The notes under the pieces: model-generated
Told to the model about the DNA's origin: nothing
Database searches by the model: none
What the model saw: only the letters and a program-made list of their open reading frames with translations
Part shown: positions 52,201 to 60,654 of the stretch, piece by piece
How positions within the stretch are numbered: the stretch's first letter is position 1
Layout: each line of letters begins with the position of its first letter
Assembly: GCA_900120415.1 (NCBI GenBank)
Contig: FQLW01000004.1
Location: forward strand, 43,176-107,175
From: Urmitella timonensis
GTDB taxonomy: Bacteria > Actinomycetota > Actinomycetes > Actinomycetales > Actinomycetaceae
Direction of reading: 5' to 3'
DNA: 64,000 bases
Position numbers and translations under genes: made by a program

Positions 52201-53676
52201 ATGCCCTTTTGGGCGGATTGGACACTTATCTTGTCATCCCAAGACACGGCGCAAAAGCCGGCAAGTTCCCTTAATCGTTTCTTTAAAATCTCCGAGCGTG
52301 GCTCGACCATAGGGCGAGAAGTCCGTGGCGGTGTGGTTACCTTCTTCGCTATGGCATATATCCTGGTGGTTAATGCCGCAATCCTAGGAGTGGCAGCTCC
52401 TAAAGATATTAGTCAATCTTCGATTGCCGCCGGAACTGCACTGGTGGCGTGTGTAATGACCCTGCTGATGGGGTTAGTAGCTAACTTCCCGCTGGCGGTT
52501 GCTTCCGGTATGGGCTTGAACGCGGTGGTTGCCTTTACTTTGGCTAACCCCGAGGCTTTAGGGCTCAGCTATCAAGAAGCGATGGGCCTTATCTTTTGGG
52601 AGGGCGTGGCTATCACCATTTTGGTGCTGACCGGTTTTCGAGAAGCCGTGTTCAAGGCGGTTCCTGCCCAGCTGAAAACCGCGATTAGCGTTGGTATCGG
52701 GCTGTTTATCGCGTTTGTTGGTTTGCTCAATGCGGGGATTATTCGCCCCGGGGGAACTCCGGTGCAACTGGGGGTAAATGGCTCGCTTCTAGGTTGGCCG
52801 GCGCTGGTTTTCTGTGTTGGTCTGATTGTGATTGTGGTGCTTTACATTCGCAAAGTTCAAGGCGCGATTTTGATTGGAATTATCGGGGCGACCGTGTTGG
52901 CCTTTATTGTTCAGGCTTTAACCCATTTAGGCTCGCGCACGGTTGATGAAAAGGCGCTGTCTGGTTGGGCGTCCAATGTTCCCGAGTTGAAGGGTTCCCC
53001 GATTTCTTTGCCTGATTTTTCCACTATTGGGGCGATTGATTTCTTTGGAGCCTTCACCAATCCCCATACCACCGCTGTTGGGGTAGTGCTCTTGATTTTC
53101 TCGCTAATGCTGGCCGACTTCTTTGACACTATGGGCACTATGGTGGCTGTTGGAGCGGGTGCGGATTTGTTGGACAAGGATGGGAATCCGCCCAAGACCC
53201 GCGAAATCCTGCTGATTGACTCGCTTTCCGCTATGGCTGGTGGTCTTGGTGGGGTATCGTCGAATACTTCTTTTGTGGAATCAACTTCTGGGGTTGGTGA
53301 GGGCGCGCGTACCGGTTTAGCTTCAGTGGTTACCGGTCTGCTGTTCGCGGTGTCTATGTTTATTGCCCCGCTGGTAGAGCTGGTTCCCTCGGAAGCGGCC
53401 TCTACTGCTTTAGTGTTTGTCGGCTTTTTGATGATGGTTAATGTGCGCGACATCGAGTGGACGCGCGCCGACGTGGCTATTCCGGCGTTTATGACCATTA
53501 TGATGATGCCGTTTGCCTATTCGATTACGGTCGGTATTGGTTTCGGGTTCATCACCTATGTGGTGGTAAAGATTGCTTCTGGGCGGATCGCGCGAATTCA
53601 CCCTCTAATGTGGGTGGTTTCCGTATTGTTTATCATCTACTTCTGCCTCGGACCCATCCAATCCCTGCTGTCATAG
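52201..53676 (+). CDS. NCS2 family permease (AzgA/PbuG-like purine transporter)
   Basis: A 491-residue membrane protein with about 12 to 14 hydrophobic segments. FFAMAYILVVNAAIL, ASGMGLNAVVAFTLAN and LMLADFFDTMGTMVAVG are family signatures of the adenine/guanine/hypoxanthine transporter group; SSNTSFVESTSGVGEGARTGLASVVTGLLF is another conserved loop. The ATG at 52201 has only a weak ribosome site, so a slightly later start is possible. A strong terminator follows. Confidence 0.92.
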   Translation: MPFWADWTLILSSQDTAQKPASSLNRFFKISERGSTIGREVRGGVVTFFAMAYILVVNAAILGVAAPKDISQSSIAAGTALVACVMTLLMGLVANFPLAVASGMGLNAVVAFTLANPEALGLSYQEAMGLIFWEGVAITILVLTGFREAVFKAVPAQLKTAISVGIGLFIAFVGLLNAGIIRPGGTPVQLGVNGSLLGWPALVFCVGLIVIVVLYIRKVQGAILIGIIGATVLAFIVQALTHLGSRTVDEKALSGWASNVPELKGSPISLPDFSTIGAIDFFGAFTNPHTTAVGVVLLIFSLMLADFFDTMGTMVAVGAGADLLDKDGNPPKTREILLIDSLSAMAGGLGGVSSNTSFVESTSGVGEGARTGLASVVTGLLFAVSMFIAPLVELVPSEAASTALVFVGFLMMVNVRDIEWTRADVAIPAFMTIMMMPFAYSITVGIGFGFITYVVVKIASGRIARIHPLMWVVSVLFIIYFCLGPIQSLLS

Positions 53677-53711
53677 TCATGCACTGATTATTTCCTAGAT
53701 TCGCCTAGCAC

Positions 53712-53758
53712 TATCTGGGGGTAATACCGAGTGGGTATTACCCCCAGATATACTTTTA
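53712..53758 (+). terminator. intrinsic terminator after the purine permease
   Basis: Perfect 17-bp arms (TATCTGGGGGTAATACC and complement) with a 5-base loop and a TACTTTTAT tail, 35 bases after the permease stop. Confidence 0.93.
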
Positions 53759-53826
53759 TAAACGCTTTATTTGGGAAGTAGGGACTAGCCCGGTAGCAGC
53801 TGTAATTATTATTGAAAGTGCAGGTC

Positions 53827-54030
53827 ATGAGGAAAGAATACGATTTTAGCGAAAGTCGGGCTAACCCCTATGCGGAGCATATACGCAAGCCGGTAACCAT
53901 AAATCTCGATGTCGCCAACATTGACTATTTCAAGTCAGAGGCTGCGCGTACCGGAGTTCCCTAACAAACCATCACCAATATGTACCTGACACAGTGTCGC
54001 ACCCAGGACAAACAGCTAGTATTTACCTAA
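53827..54030 (+). pseudogene. RHH/CopG-type antitoxin broken by an in-frame stop
   Basis: Reading from the ATG at 53827 gives MRKEYDFSESRANPYAEHIR..., then TINLDVANIDYFKSEAARTGVP, then TAA at codon 46 (53962-53964). The frame continues past this stop with QTITNMYLTQCRTQDKQLVFT to a second TAA at 54030. Intact members of this BrnA/CopG-like antitoxin family read TGIPYQ at that place, so a Tyr codon (TAC or TAT) seems to have become TAA. The repaired protein would be 67 residues. No toxin gene lies upstream. Short, so it is easily missed. Confidence 0.8.
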
Positions 54031-54109
54031 CGGGCGCAGTTACGCGGCAGGCACCATAGGCGTGCGGCAAGGTTAGAGGGGTATGGCAGTCCTAGAGGAT
54101 GCGCCAAGG

Positions 54110-55252
54110 CTAGAGGCGATCGATTACATAATCTAGGCAAGCGGTTAGTGCCTGAGTGTCTGCAACCTCGATATTGGGGAAACAAGCCACCCGGATTTGG
54201 TTTTGACCCAATGCGCGGTAAGGGTCAATATCCACAATCCCGTTAGCCCGCAGCTGCGCAATCACCGTATCCGCATCAATATCTTTAAAATCAATCGTCA
54301 CCACTACCGGGGACTGCTCAAGCGGATTCGAGATAAAGGGGCAAACCTCGGGTCGGGAAGCAGCCCACTCATAAAGCACCGCCGAGGACTGGCGGGTGCG
54401 TTTCTCCATAGCCGCTAGACCGCCCTCTGCCAGCATCCATTGCACCTGGTCTTCCCATAAAATCAGATTGCCGATAGAGGGAGTGTTTAACGTCTGGTTC
54501 TTAACCGAGTTCTTCAGCGCCACCGAAAAATCCAGTACCGGCGGAATCCAGCGCCCTGACCCCGGAGCCTCTTTAATCTCCTGCGCCCGTTCCTGAGCAG
54601 CCGGAGAGGCCAGCGCCACCCACAGCCCGCCCTCGGCCGCAAAACATTTTTGTCCCGAAAAATAGTAGACATCGGTCTGGGAAATATCGACCTGCACCCC
54701 GCCCGCAATCGAAGTTGCATCTACCAGGTTTAATCCTCCCGCGACCCTCTGCACCGGGCTGAGGGCGCCGGTAGAAGTCTCGTGCGCCGGATAGCAATAG
54801 GCGTCGATTCCCTCTTGCTCGCCGGGCAGTAGCGCAATGTCGCTCGCGGTTTCTTGCCCCTGCGCCCTCGCCGAGATGCCCCCCAGTTCAATCGCAGGGT
54901 CTTTAAGATGTGGCGCCCCGCTGACGGTCTGGGCAAACTTGGCTCCAAAAGAACCGAACACGGCGTGGGCAGAGCGCTCCCTAATTAAAGAGGACGCCGC
55001 CACTGCCCAAAAAGTAGTGGCTCCGCCATTGCCGAGCACTACCTCGTAGCCGTCGGGAAGGGAGAACAATTCCGCAAGAGAATGCCGCAAAGAAGCGACC
55101 AGATTTTTAACTGGTGCTTGCCGGTGAGAAGTACCCATCAAGTCACTGTCTGCCAGTTTCGCAAGGGCAGTTTTTCTTATTGAGCTGGGACCAGAACCAA
55201 ATTTCCGGTTTTTGGGCAACAAATCTGTGGGAATAAGAACTGTGTTTTCCAT
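54110..55252 (-). CDS. serC: phosphoserine transaminase
   Basis: A 380-residue PLP enzyme of serine biosynthesis, of the actinobacterial/archaeal-like branch. Visible: KFGSGPSSIRKTALAKL, LMGTSHRQAPVK, LGNGGATTFWAVAA and the PLP lysine in VYYFSGQKCFAAEGGLW. The C-terminal domain (ADTVIAQLRANGIVDIDPYRALGQNQIRVACFPN) is complete. Single leftward gene, 163 bases from the divergent DtxR-type gene. Confidence 0.94.
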   Translation of the reverse strand: MENTVLIPTDLLPKNRKFGSGPSSIRKTALAKLADSDLMGTSHRQAPVKNLVASLRHSLAELFSLPDGYEVVLGNGGATTFWAVAASSLIRERSAHAVFGSFGAKFAQTVSGAPHLKDPAIELGGISARAQGQETASDIALLPGEQEGIDAYCYPAHETSTGALSPVQRVAGGLNLVDATSIAGGVQVDISQTDVYYFSGQKCFAAEGGLWVALASPAAQERAQEIKEAPGSGRWIPPVLDFSVALKNSVKNQTLNTPSIGNLILWEDQVQWMLAEGGLAAMEKRTRQSSAVLYEWAASRPEVCPFISNPLEQSPVVVTIDFKDIDADTVIAQLRANGIVDIDPYRALGQNQIRVACFPNIEVADTQALTACLDYVIDRL

Positions 55253-55414
55253 AAAAGAAACGTTACTCCAGGTGCATAAATCGCCGCGAATCTGTCCTAA
55301 ATATTCAACGTTCCATACTCTCGGGGTAATATATTCTCATTTATCGGGTTACCCTGGTGAAAGGTAGCAGCGGGGCAGTCGCATCCCGCGAACGACACAG
55401 TGTAAGGGGCATTT

Positions 55415-56101
55415 ATGAGTGACCTGATTGATACCACCGAGATGTATCTGAAAACCGTCTACGAGATGCTAGAAGACGGGGTTCCGCCGCTGCGCGCGCG
55501 AATTGTAGAGCGTCTAGATCATTCTGGCCCTACGGTTTCGCAAACTGTTGGTCGAATGGAACGTGACGGTCTGCTTTATGTGGCTGGTAATCGCCGGATT
55601 GAATTGACGGAGCAGGGCGCTACTCTGGCTCGGGAAGTGGTGCGCAAGCACCGTTTAGCAGAGCGTTTGCTGCTAGATGTGATTGGTTTGGATTGGGTGA
55701 TGGTGCACGATGAAGCGTGCCGTTGGGAACACGTGATGTCTGGTGCGGTGGAAATGCGTCTACTCGATTTGTTGCGTCATCCATCTTCCGATCCTTATGG
55801 GAATGTGATTCCAGACGATTCGAGTCCGGTAATAGGGGCGGGGGCTTCGGCTGCCCAGATTGTGGAGCAGTACGGCGGAATCGTTGATACCGAGGTTGTG
55901 CGGATTGGTGAACCTATCCAAGCTGAGACCAGGATTCTGGGTTTCTTCGCTGAGGCAGCTATTTATCCTGGTAAAGCGGTAAATCTTCAGCCTCAGGGTG
56001 TTCAGATCGCGGTGATGGGGGTAGATACCGAAAAAACTGTGTTACTGGACACGTCTTTGGCTCAGCACCTATTTGTTGAGGGTATCTCTGAACGAGATTA
56101 A
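55415..56101 (+). CDS. DtxR/IdeR family metal-dependent regulator
   Basis: A 228-residue repressor that binds DNA when loaded with Fe(II) or Mn(II). The helix-turn-helix is MYLKTVYEMLEDGVPPLRARIVERLDHSGPTVSQTVGRMERDGLL. Metal ligands are visible as Met10 after DTTE, His in RKHRLAERLLLDVI, and Cys/Glu/His in VHDEACRWEHVMS. A C-terminal SH3-like domain is present (ETRILGFFAEAAIYPGKAVNLQPQG). It is probably the iron regulator IdeR/DtxR; the metal cannot be told for certain. Confidence 0.93.
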   Translation: MSDLIDTTEMYLKTVYEMLEDGVPPLRARIVERLDHSGPTVSQTVGRMERDGLLYVAGNRRIELTEQGATLAREVVRKHRLAERLLLDVIGLDWVMVHDEACRWEHVMSGAVEMRLLDLLRHPSSDPYGNVIPDDSSPVIGAGASAAQIVEQYGGIVDTEVVRIGEPIQAETRILGFFAEAAIYPGKAVNLQPQGVQIAVMGVDTEKTVLLDTSLAQHLFVEGISERD

Positions 56102-56172
56102 CGCTGTTTAAGCTTGGTTTTGGTCTGCAAAAATACCGGTTTTTTCGGGTCGTTTTTCTTATTTTAGTAACG

Positions 56173-56216
56173 AGGGCGAGTGTGCGTCTTTCTGGACAAA
56201 GGGCGTGCTCGCCCTT
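56173..56216 (+). terminator. alternative hairpins after the DtxR-type gene
   Basis: AGGGCGAG (56173-56180) can pair with CTCGCCCT (56208-56215), or AAGGGCG (56199-56205) with CGCCCTT (56210-56216) around TGCT. The two structures exclude each other. No T-run follows on this strand, so termination is uncertain. Confidence 0.45.
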
Positions 56217-56232
56217 AAAAAATAAATTCTTC

Positions 56233-56272
56233 GTAACCAAAACGTGACATTTCGTTATCGAAGCATTATATT
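56233..56272 (+). promoter_or_regulatory. promoter of the NlpC/P60 gene with direct repeats
   Basis: GTGACA (56244-56249) and TATATT (56267-56272) are 17 bases apart, a good -35/-10 pair. Three half-sites GTAAC, GTGAC and GTTAT start at 56233, 56244 and 56254, 10-11 bases apart and overlapping the -35. Such direct repeats suit a two-component regulator; MtrA, which controls wall hydrolases in actinobacteria, is a possible binder. Confidence 0.55.
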
Positions 56273-56367
56273 TAGTTACGACCGACCGCAAAGTAAAGCA
56301 TCTCGGGTAGCTCTCGAAGGGTTTTACTGGTCAAACTGAAATAGACACCTAATAGGAGACCTAACAC

Positions 56368-57120
56368 GTGACTTCTCAGAAACTTCAGGCGCGTCATCGC
56401 GCACCGCGCCGTCCCTCCACTCCAGTTTCTCAAGTTGCCCAATCACTATTTTCTTCTGAAAATGGAAAACGTTTGTCGGCGCTCGCCGGCTCGGGGGTTG
56501 CCTTAACAGTGGTGGCAGCAGCCGCTATTCCCGCAGATGCTACTGCCGCGAAGCACGTTTCTACTTCTGTAGATTCGGCTCATCTCGCGCAGGGCGCGGT
56601 CGAAAAACTGACTGTTAATAAAGCAGTTTCATCTAACGTTGAGCAAGCTGGGCAGTCGGTAAGCGCGGCGACAGTTGCCGGTGCACCTGCTCCTGCCGCA
56701 GCTGCTAATGCTGCTGCTTCCGCTTCGCGTGCTTCCGAGCGTTCCTCCGCACAGGCTTCTGAAACTTTCGTAGGTCGCGACCTGGGCAAAGCTGATGGCA
56801 CTGCCGTGGGGATTGCGATGCAGTATCGGGGAGTTAAGTACAAGTGGGGTGGCTCCACTCCCAGTGGTTTCGATTGCTCCGGGTTTGTTAGCTACGTTTA
56901 TGCTCAGTTGGGCAAATCAGTGCCCCATTCTTCCGCCGCGATTAGTCGCATGGGAACCAGTCTTCCTCTTAGCCAGGCGCAGCCCGGTGACATTTTGTGG
57001 CATCCCGGTCACGTGGCTATCTATGTTGGTGGGGGAAAGATTATTCACGCCCCCAAGCCTGGCGACAGAGTTAAAGTGGCTCCGATTTATCGCGGTACCT
57101 GGAAAACTATTCGCCTGTAG
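56368..57120 (+). CDS. secreted NlpC/P60 peptidoglycan endopeptidase
   Basis: A 250-residue wall hydrolase. A long N-region precedes a hydrophobic signal stretch (about 38-60, ending ADATA). A disordered Ala/Ser linker follows to about 135. The catalytic NlpC/P60 domain (about 143-250) has Cys170 in GFDCSGFV, His215 in PGHVAIYV and His227 in IIHAP. Start GTG at 56368 with taggaga upstream. It likely cuts stem peptides during cell separation. A good promoter is seen 100 bases upstream and a terminator downstream. Confidence 0.93.
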   Translation: MTSQKLQARHRAPRRPSTPVSQVAQSLFSSENGKRLSALAGSGVALTVVAAAAIPADATAAKHVSTSVDSAHLAQGAVEKLTVNKAVSSNVEQAGQSVSAATVAGAPAPAAAANAAASASRASERSSAQASETFVGRDLGKADGTAVGIAMQYRGVKYKWGGSTPSGFDCSGFVSYVYAQLGKSVPHSSAAISRMGTSLPLSQAQPGDILWHPGHVAIYVGGGKIIHAPKPGDRVKVAPIYRGTWKTIRL

Positions 57121-57274
57121 CGACTGCTTTTCTGCCGGCTACGGCGGCGCGCTGGAGTAACTGCTGTTGCTGATATTCGGCGCTGGTCTGGATGTGTCAC
57201 TTTCATGTGTGGGTGGCGTCAAAGTAATCTTAAGAAAGCAGCGCCGATAGATTCTTAATAGTTTTTGATGGTTG

Positions 57275-57301
57275 TGACCCGAGGGGGAATCCCTCGGGTC
57301 A
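57275..57301 (+). terminator. intrinsic terminator before array B
   Basis: Perfect 11-bp arms TGACCCGAGGG and CCCTCGGGTCA, a 5-base loop and AAACTTATTTTT after. It lies 155 bases after the NlpC gene and closes the last ordinary gene before the repeat region. Confidence 0.85.
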
Positions 57302-57374
57302 AACTTATTTTTGCTACTTGCCTGCCCCTTTTTTAGTTATTCAGCAGCGTTCCAGCTACTTCCCTTTTTGTCTT

Positions 57375-58405
57375 AGGAGGGTGTTGATGTCTAGGGAGGG
57401 CGGATCTGTTCTTGGAGGGTGTTGTTGTCGCGCATTTTTCCAGGTCGTGTTTGTCTGGCTGACATTATCACCTTCCGGGGACAGAATGACCTTCCTGGTG
57501 CAAAATCGCCCTCCAGCAACCGAATGCCCCTCCCGCAACAGAACTACCTTCCGGGGACAAAATTGCCCACCATCAACCGAATGCCCCTCCCGCAACAGAA
57601 CTACCTTCCGGAGACAGAATTGCCCTCCAGTAACCGAATCGCCCTCCTGGTTTTAGTAAATGCACCGTTATTTGGACTTGAATCCTGAATCGGGAGGGTG
57701 TTTTTGTCTATGGAGGGCGGAATGGTTGCTTGTGTCCTGAATCGGGGGGGCGGAACGGTCGGGGATTGTCGGTTGTGTTGGGGATTTGGAGGGTGGAACT
57801 GTCTTGGGAGGGTGGTTTTGTCTGTGGAGGGTGTTGTTGTCGCGCATTTTTCCTGTTCGCGTCTGTCTGCCTGACATTATCACCCTCCCGGTTCATTATC
57901 ACCCTCCCGGTTTGAGCAAATCCGCCCTCCCGCAACCGAATCGCCCTCCGGATTGACCGGGAGAGCCTGTTTTTCGTCGGTTTTGCCCGGATTGGGAGGG
58001 TGTTTTTGTCTGGGGAGGGTGTTGTTGGCGCGCGTTTTTCCTGGTCGTGCTTGTCTGGCTGACGTTATCGCCCTCCCGGTACATTATCACCCTCCTGGTT
58101 TTAGTAAATGCACCGTTATTTGGACTTGATTCCTGAATCGGGAGGGCGGACCTGTTCTGGGAGGGTGGTTTTGAATCAGGCGGGTGGAACGGTCGGGAAT
58201 GGTTGGTTGGGTTGGGGATTTGGAGGGTGGAACTGTGTTGGGAGGGTAGTTTTGTTTGGGGAGGGTGTTGTTGGCGCGCGTTTTTCCAGGTCGTGTTTGT
58301 CTGGCTGACATTATCGCTTTCCCGGTTTGAGCAAATCCGTCCTCCGACGGTCGAATGCCCCTGCGGCGACAGAACTACCTTCCGGGGACAGAATTGCCCT
58401 CCAGC
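57375..58405. repeat. repeat array B: 19-bp CCCTCC/GGAGGG units
   Basis: About 27 CCCTCC or GGAGGG hexamers spaced mostly 19 bases apart. Four conserved cores at about 57414-57476, 57826-57889, 58014-58076 and 58260-58323 switch the orientation from GGAGGG to CCCTCC. A near-identical module of about 58 bases is present at 57642-57700 and 58090-58148, differing at a few positions. Open frames occur in all frames because the unit rarely gives stops; no start, ribosome site or constant frame supports a protein. Confidence 0.88.
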
Positions 58406-58501
58406 AACCGAATCACCGGTCAATCTTCTATCAAAAGGCTCTAAAAGACTCGAAAAGCCCTCACGCGCACATAAGTAACATCATGCAAGAATCTCATGTA
58501 A

Positions 58502-59572
58502 TCACCGGTTAAGCCTGGAATTCCTTAAACGATACCAGGGCGGGATTGATACTCCATCCCATGCGGTACCCAGCCGGCTGCGCAAAAAGTTCGCAAATCC
58601 GAAAACGTCCGACACGTCCTCGTACGTAAAACGGTAAATATGCCATCCGAGCTTTTGTAGCTGACTTTGGCGAGACTTTTCACCTTGAATTGCCGCGTAG
58701 GTCTGTTCAGGGTCGGCGCTATGATACTTCTGCATACCATCTATTTCGAAAGCTGTCCGAAACTTTGGAATCGCAGCGTCAAGGTAGTAGCTTTGGGCGG
58801 CGGAAACTTTGACTTCAAATTGTGGTATTAACCCTTTTACCTGCGCGAGTCGGCTTGCAAGGTGGAGCAATGATTCCGCATAACTTTCAAATCTTGGATC
58901 CATGTTGGCCAGGATTTCACGAGCCTGTGCAGCGCCAGATTTGTTGCAGTATTTGTTGCCAAGATTAGTCATTTGTGCTTGTAAATGCGGGATTTGTTTT
59001 AGTAGTGCCTGCTGTTTGCTGCGATTTGCCGTCTCCCAACCAGTAATCAGCTTTTTGGCTGCCGAATCGGCGATAGCCTGCGCGTTTTCCGTAGGTAGCC
59101 AAGCTGTGCAGTGGAGGGTGGTGGTTGCGAGGTCGGTGACGCGCAGATGGTGACCTAGATATTTCGTGTTGTCTTTTGAGACGTCAATTTTGTGGCAAAT
59201 TAGGGGTGTCGGTGGCATTGGCGTGCGAATAGGCTGTCCGCTTGAGGTATCTAAATCTATCCATGCTGGTAAAAGTTTTTTCTCGAAATGGTGTCCTGCG
59301 GTGTGTATTGCGGTATCGGTTCGCGGCGAAGTCGCAGCTAAACCATGGAGCATTGCGGCGGTAACTCCAATATATATTGGTGGAGTGTTGCATCGTAGTG
59401 CGTGAGAAGCGATTTGCCCGAGTTTTACGTGGCGGATTCTTTTCCATTTGTCGGGCGAGTTCAGAGGTTTTATCACATGGCCTCGACCGACTTTTATTAG
59501 AGTTCCATCTGCTAGCGATTTATTGAGGACTTTTCTGCTGAAAGCTTGGGTACTAAATAGTTCTGGAAGCAT
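58502..59572 (-). CDS. AbiEi-like HTH plus DUF559/Vsr-like nuclease-fold protein
   Basis: A 356-residue protein. The N-terminus (LFSTQAFSRKVLNKSLADGTLIKVGRGHVIKP) resembles the winged helix of AbiEi-type antitoxins. The C-terminal 80 residues (FRTAFEIDGMQKYHSAD ... EKSRQSQLQKLGWHIYRFTYEDV) show the E-x-D-G ... R-x-x-x-L-x-x-x-G-W-x-x-x-R pattern of DUF559, a relative of Vsr and restriction endonucleases. Such fusions are common in actinobacteria and their role is not established. No toxin partner is adjacent. It is framed by arrays B and C. Confidence 0.8.
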   Translation of the reverse strand: MLPELFSTQAFSRKVLNKSLADGTLIKVGRGHVIKPLNSPDKWKRIRHVKLGQIASHALRCNTPPIYIGVTAAMLHGLAATSPRTDTAIHTAGHHFEKKLLPAWIDLDTSSGQPIRTPMPPTPLICHKIDVSKDNTKYLGHHLRVTDLATTTLHCTAWLPTENAQAIADSAAKKLITGWETANRSKQQALLKQIPHLQAQMTNLGNKYCNKSGAAQAREILANMDPRFESYAESLLHLASRLAQVKGLIPQFEVKVSAAQSYYLDAAIPKFRTAFEIDGMQKYHSADPEQTYAAIQGEKSRQSQLQKLGWHIYRFTYEDVSDVFGFANFLRSRLGTAWDGVSIPPWYRLRNSRLNR

Positions 59573-59951
59573 GGATGTAGCTTGACGTGATTCGGGGTAA
59601 ATGTCGTTTTTCTTGTTTTCTAGTAAGGATAAGTTTCTGCTATAGACCTCTGGGGATAAGTAATACTGGCAGGTAGAGTGAGCTTTTTACGCCTATTTGT
59701 CTGCGAAGCTGATTTTGTTTTACTACGGATTGTTGTCTTCGGAGCTATTGCATCTTGGTTTTTGGAGGGGAAAGAGGACGTGGTCTGGAGACGAAGCGCG
59801 GGGGGTGCGGGGCGGTGGAGGCGGATCGGAGGAGTTGGTCGGAGGGCGATGGGTTAGGGATAGGGGATTGGGAGTAGCCTTCCAGGTAAAGAAGTTGGCA
59901 GTAATGTCAGGCTGATTCTCCTGCGCGGGAAACATCTTCTGCTTCCCAAAT
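59573..59951. other. gap between the nuclease-like gene and array C
   Basis: Contains the promoter region of the leftward gene and a G-rich stretch (59760-59880) with few stops in one frame. A 72-residue frame at 59697-59915 has no recognisable features and I regard it as chance. Confidence 0.5.
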
Positions 59952-60500
59952 TGCCCTCCCGGTGTGGAATCGCCCTCCGGGTTTGGTGGGGACGGCTGGG
60001 TTTTGCGGGTTTTGGCTGGATTGGGAGGGTGATTTTGTCTGTGGAGGGTGGTGTTGGCGTGCGTTTTTACTGGTCGTGTTTGTCTACGTGACGTTATCAC
60101 CCTCTGGCAACAGAATGACCCTCCTGGTGTAAAAACGCCCTCCGGGGACAGAATCGCCCTCCGGGTTCATTTAAAATCGCCGCTATTTGGGCTTGATAGG
60201 TGAATCGGGAGGGTGGTTTTGTCTGTGGAGGGTGGAACTGTTCTGGGAGGGTGGAATGGTTGGGTGGTTGATTAAAACTGCTGGTGGGGTTTGGTAGGAG
60301 TACCCTCTGGGGACAAAACGACCCTCCTGGTGCAAAATCGCCCTCCCGCAACCTAATCACCCTCCAATAACCGAAACGCCCTCCCGATTGACCGGGAGAG
60401 CCTGATTTTCGGCGGTTTTGCTCGGATTAGGAGGGTGTTTTTGTCTTGGGAGGGCGGAACTATTCTGGGAGGGTGCTTTTGTGTAGGGAAGGCGGAATGG
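59952..60500. repeat. repeat array C: 19-bp CCCTCC/GGAGGG units
   Basis: About 17 hexamers in both directions, with one conserved core at about 60043-60104. It contains a copy of the module GATTAAAACTGCTGGTGG (60270-60294) that recurs three times in array D, and a copy of the GGGAGAGCCTGATTTTCGG module also found in array D. It lies between the nuclease-like gene and the ATPase gene. Confidence 0.87.
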
Positions 60501-60544
60501 TCGGGGTGGGGAGATAGTTCATAAGCTTCACAAGCAGTCAAAAG

Positions 60545-60635
60545 TTCATAGATTTTATAAAACTCACAACCATTCATAAAACTCATAAAGTTCATATAAT
60601 TCATAAACTTCATAAAACTCATAAACTTCATAACG
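60545..60635 (+). repeat. 9-bp tandem repeat upstream of the ATPase gene
   Basis: Seven consecutive units of consensus YTCATAAAN fill 60573-60635 exactly in 9-base steps; three weaker units precede from 60545 after a one-base slip. The array ends eight bases before the candidate -10 TACAAT (60643-60648) of the ATPase gene and therefore covers the -35 region. Confidence 0.85.
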
Positions 60636-60642
60636 GAAGCGC

Positions 60643-60648
60643 TACAAT
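60643..60648 (+). promoter_or_regulatory. -10 box, probable leaderless start
   Basis: TACAAT ends six bases before the ATG at 60655. Transcription would begin at or next to the ATG, giving a leaderless mRNA; no ribosome binding site is present upstream. Confidence 0.6.
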
Positions 60649-60654
60649 GAAGCT

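Noticed and set aside
57356..58423. Many open frames of 60-175 codons on both strands in array B (and similar ones in A, C and D), giving peptides rich in PPS, TKPP and REG
   Set aside because: The 19-bp unit rarely makes stops in any frame, so frames stay open by composition. Frame changes from unit to unit, both strands are open, and there is no consistent ribosome site or start.
59697..59915. 72-residue frame right of the nuclease-like gene
   Set aside because: Gly/Glu/Arg-rich because of the G-rich DNA, without a ribosome site or family similarity.
60353..60631. Leftward 92-residue frame beginning with repeated M-x-F tripeptides
   Set aside because: It is the translation of the 9-bp DNA repeat followed by array C; no ribosome site, and the repeat lies in the ATPase promoter.
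60573..60635. Plasmid or phage origin with iterons (9-bp repeats and 19-bp repeats)
   Set aside because: No Rep protein, DnaA-box cluster or partition gene is nearby; the ATPase has no Rep or ParA features.
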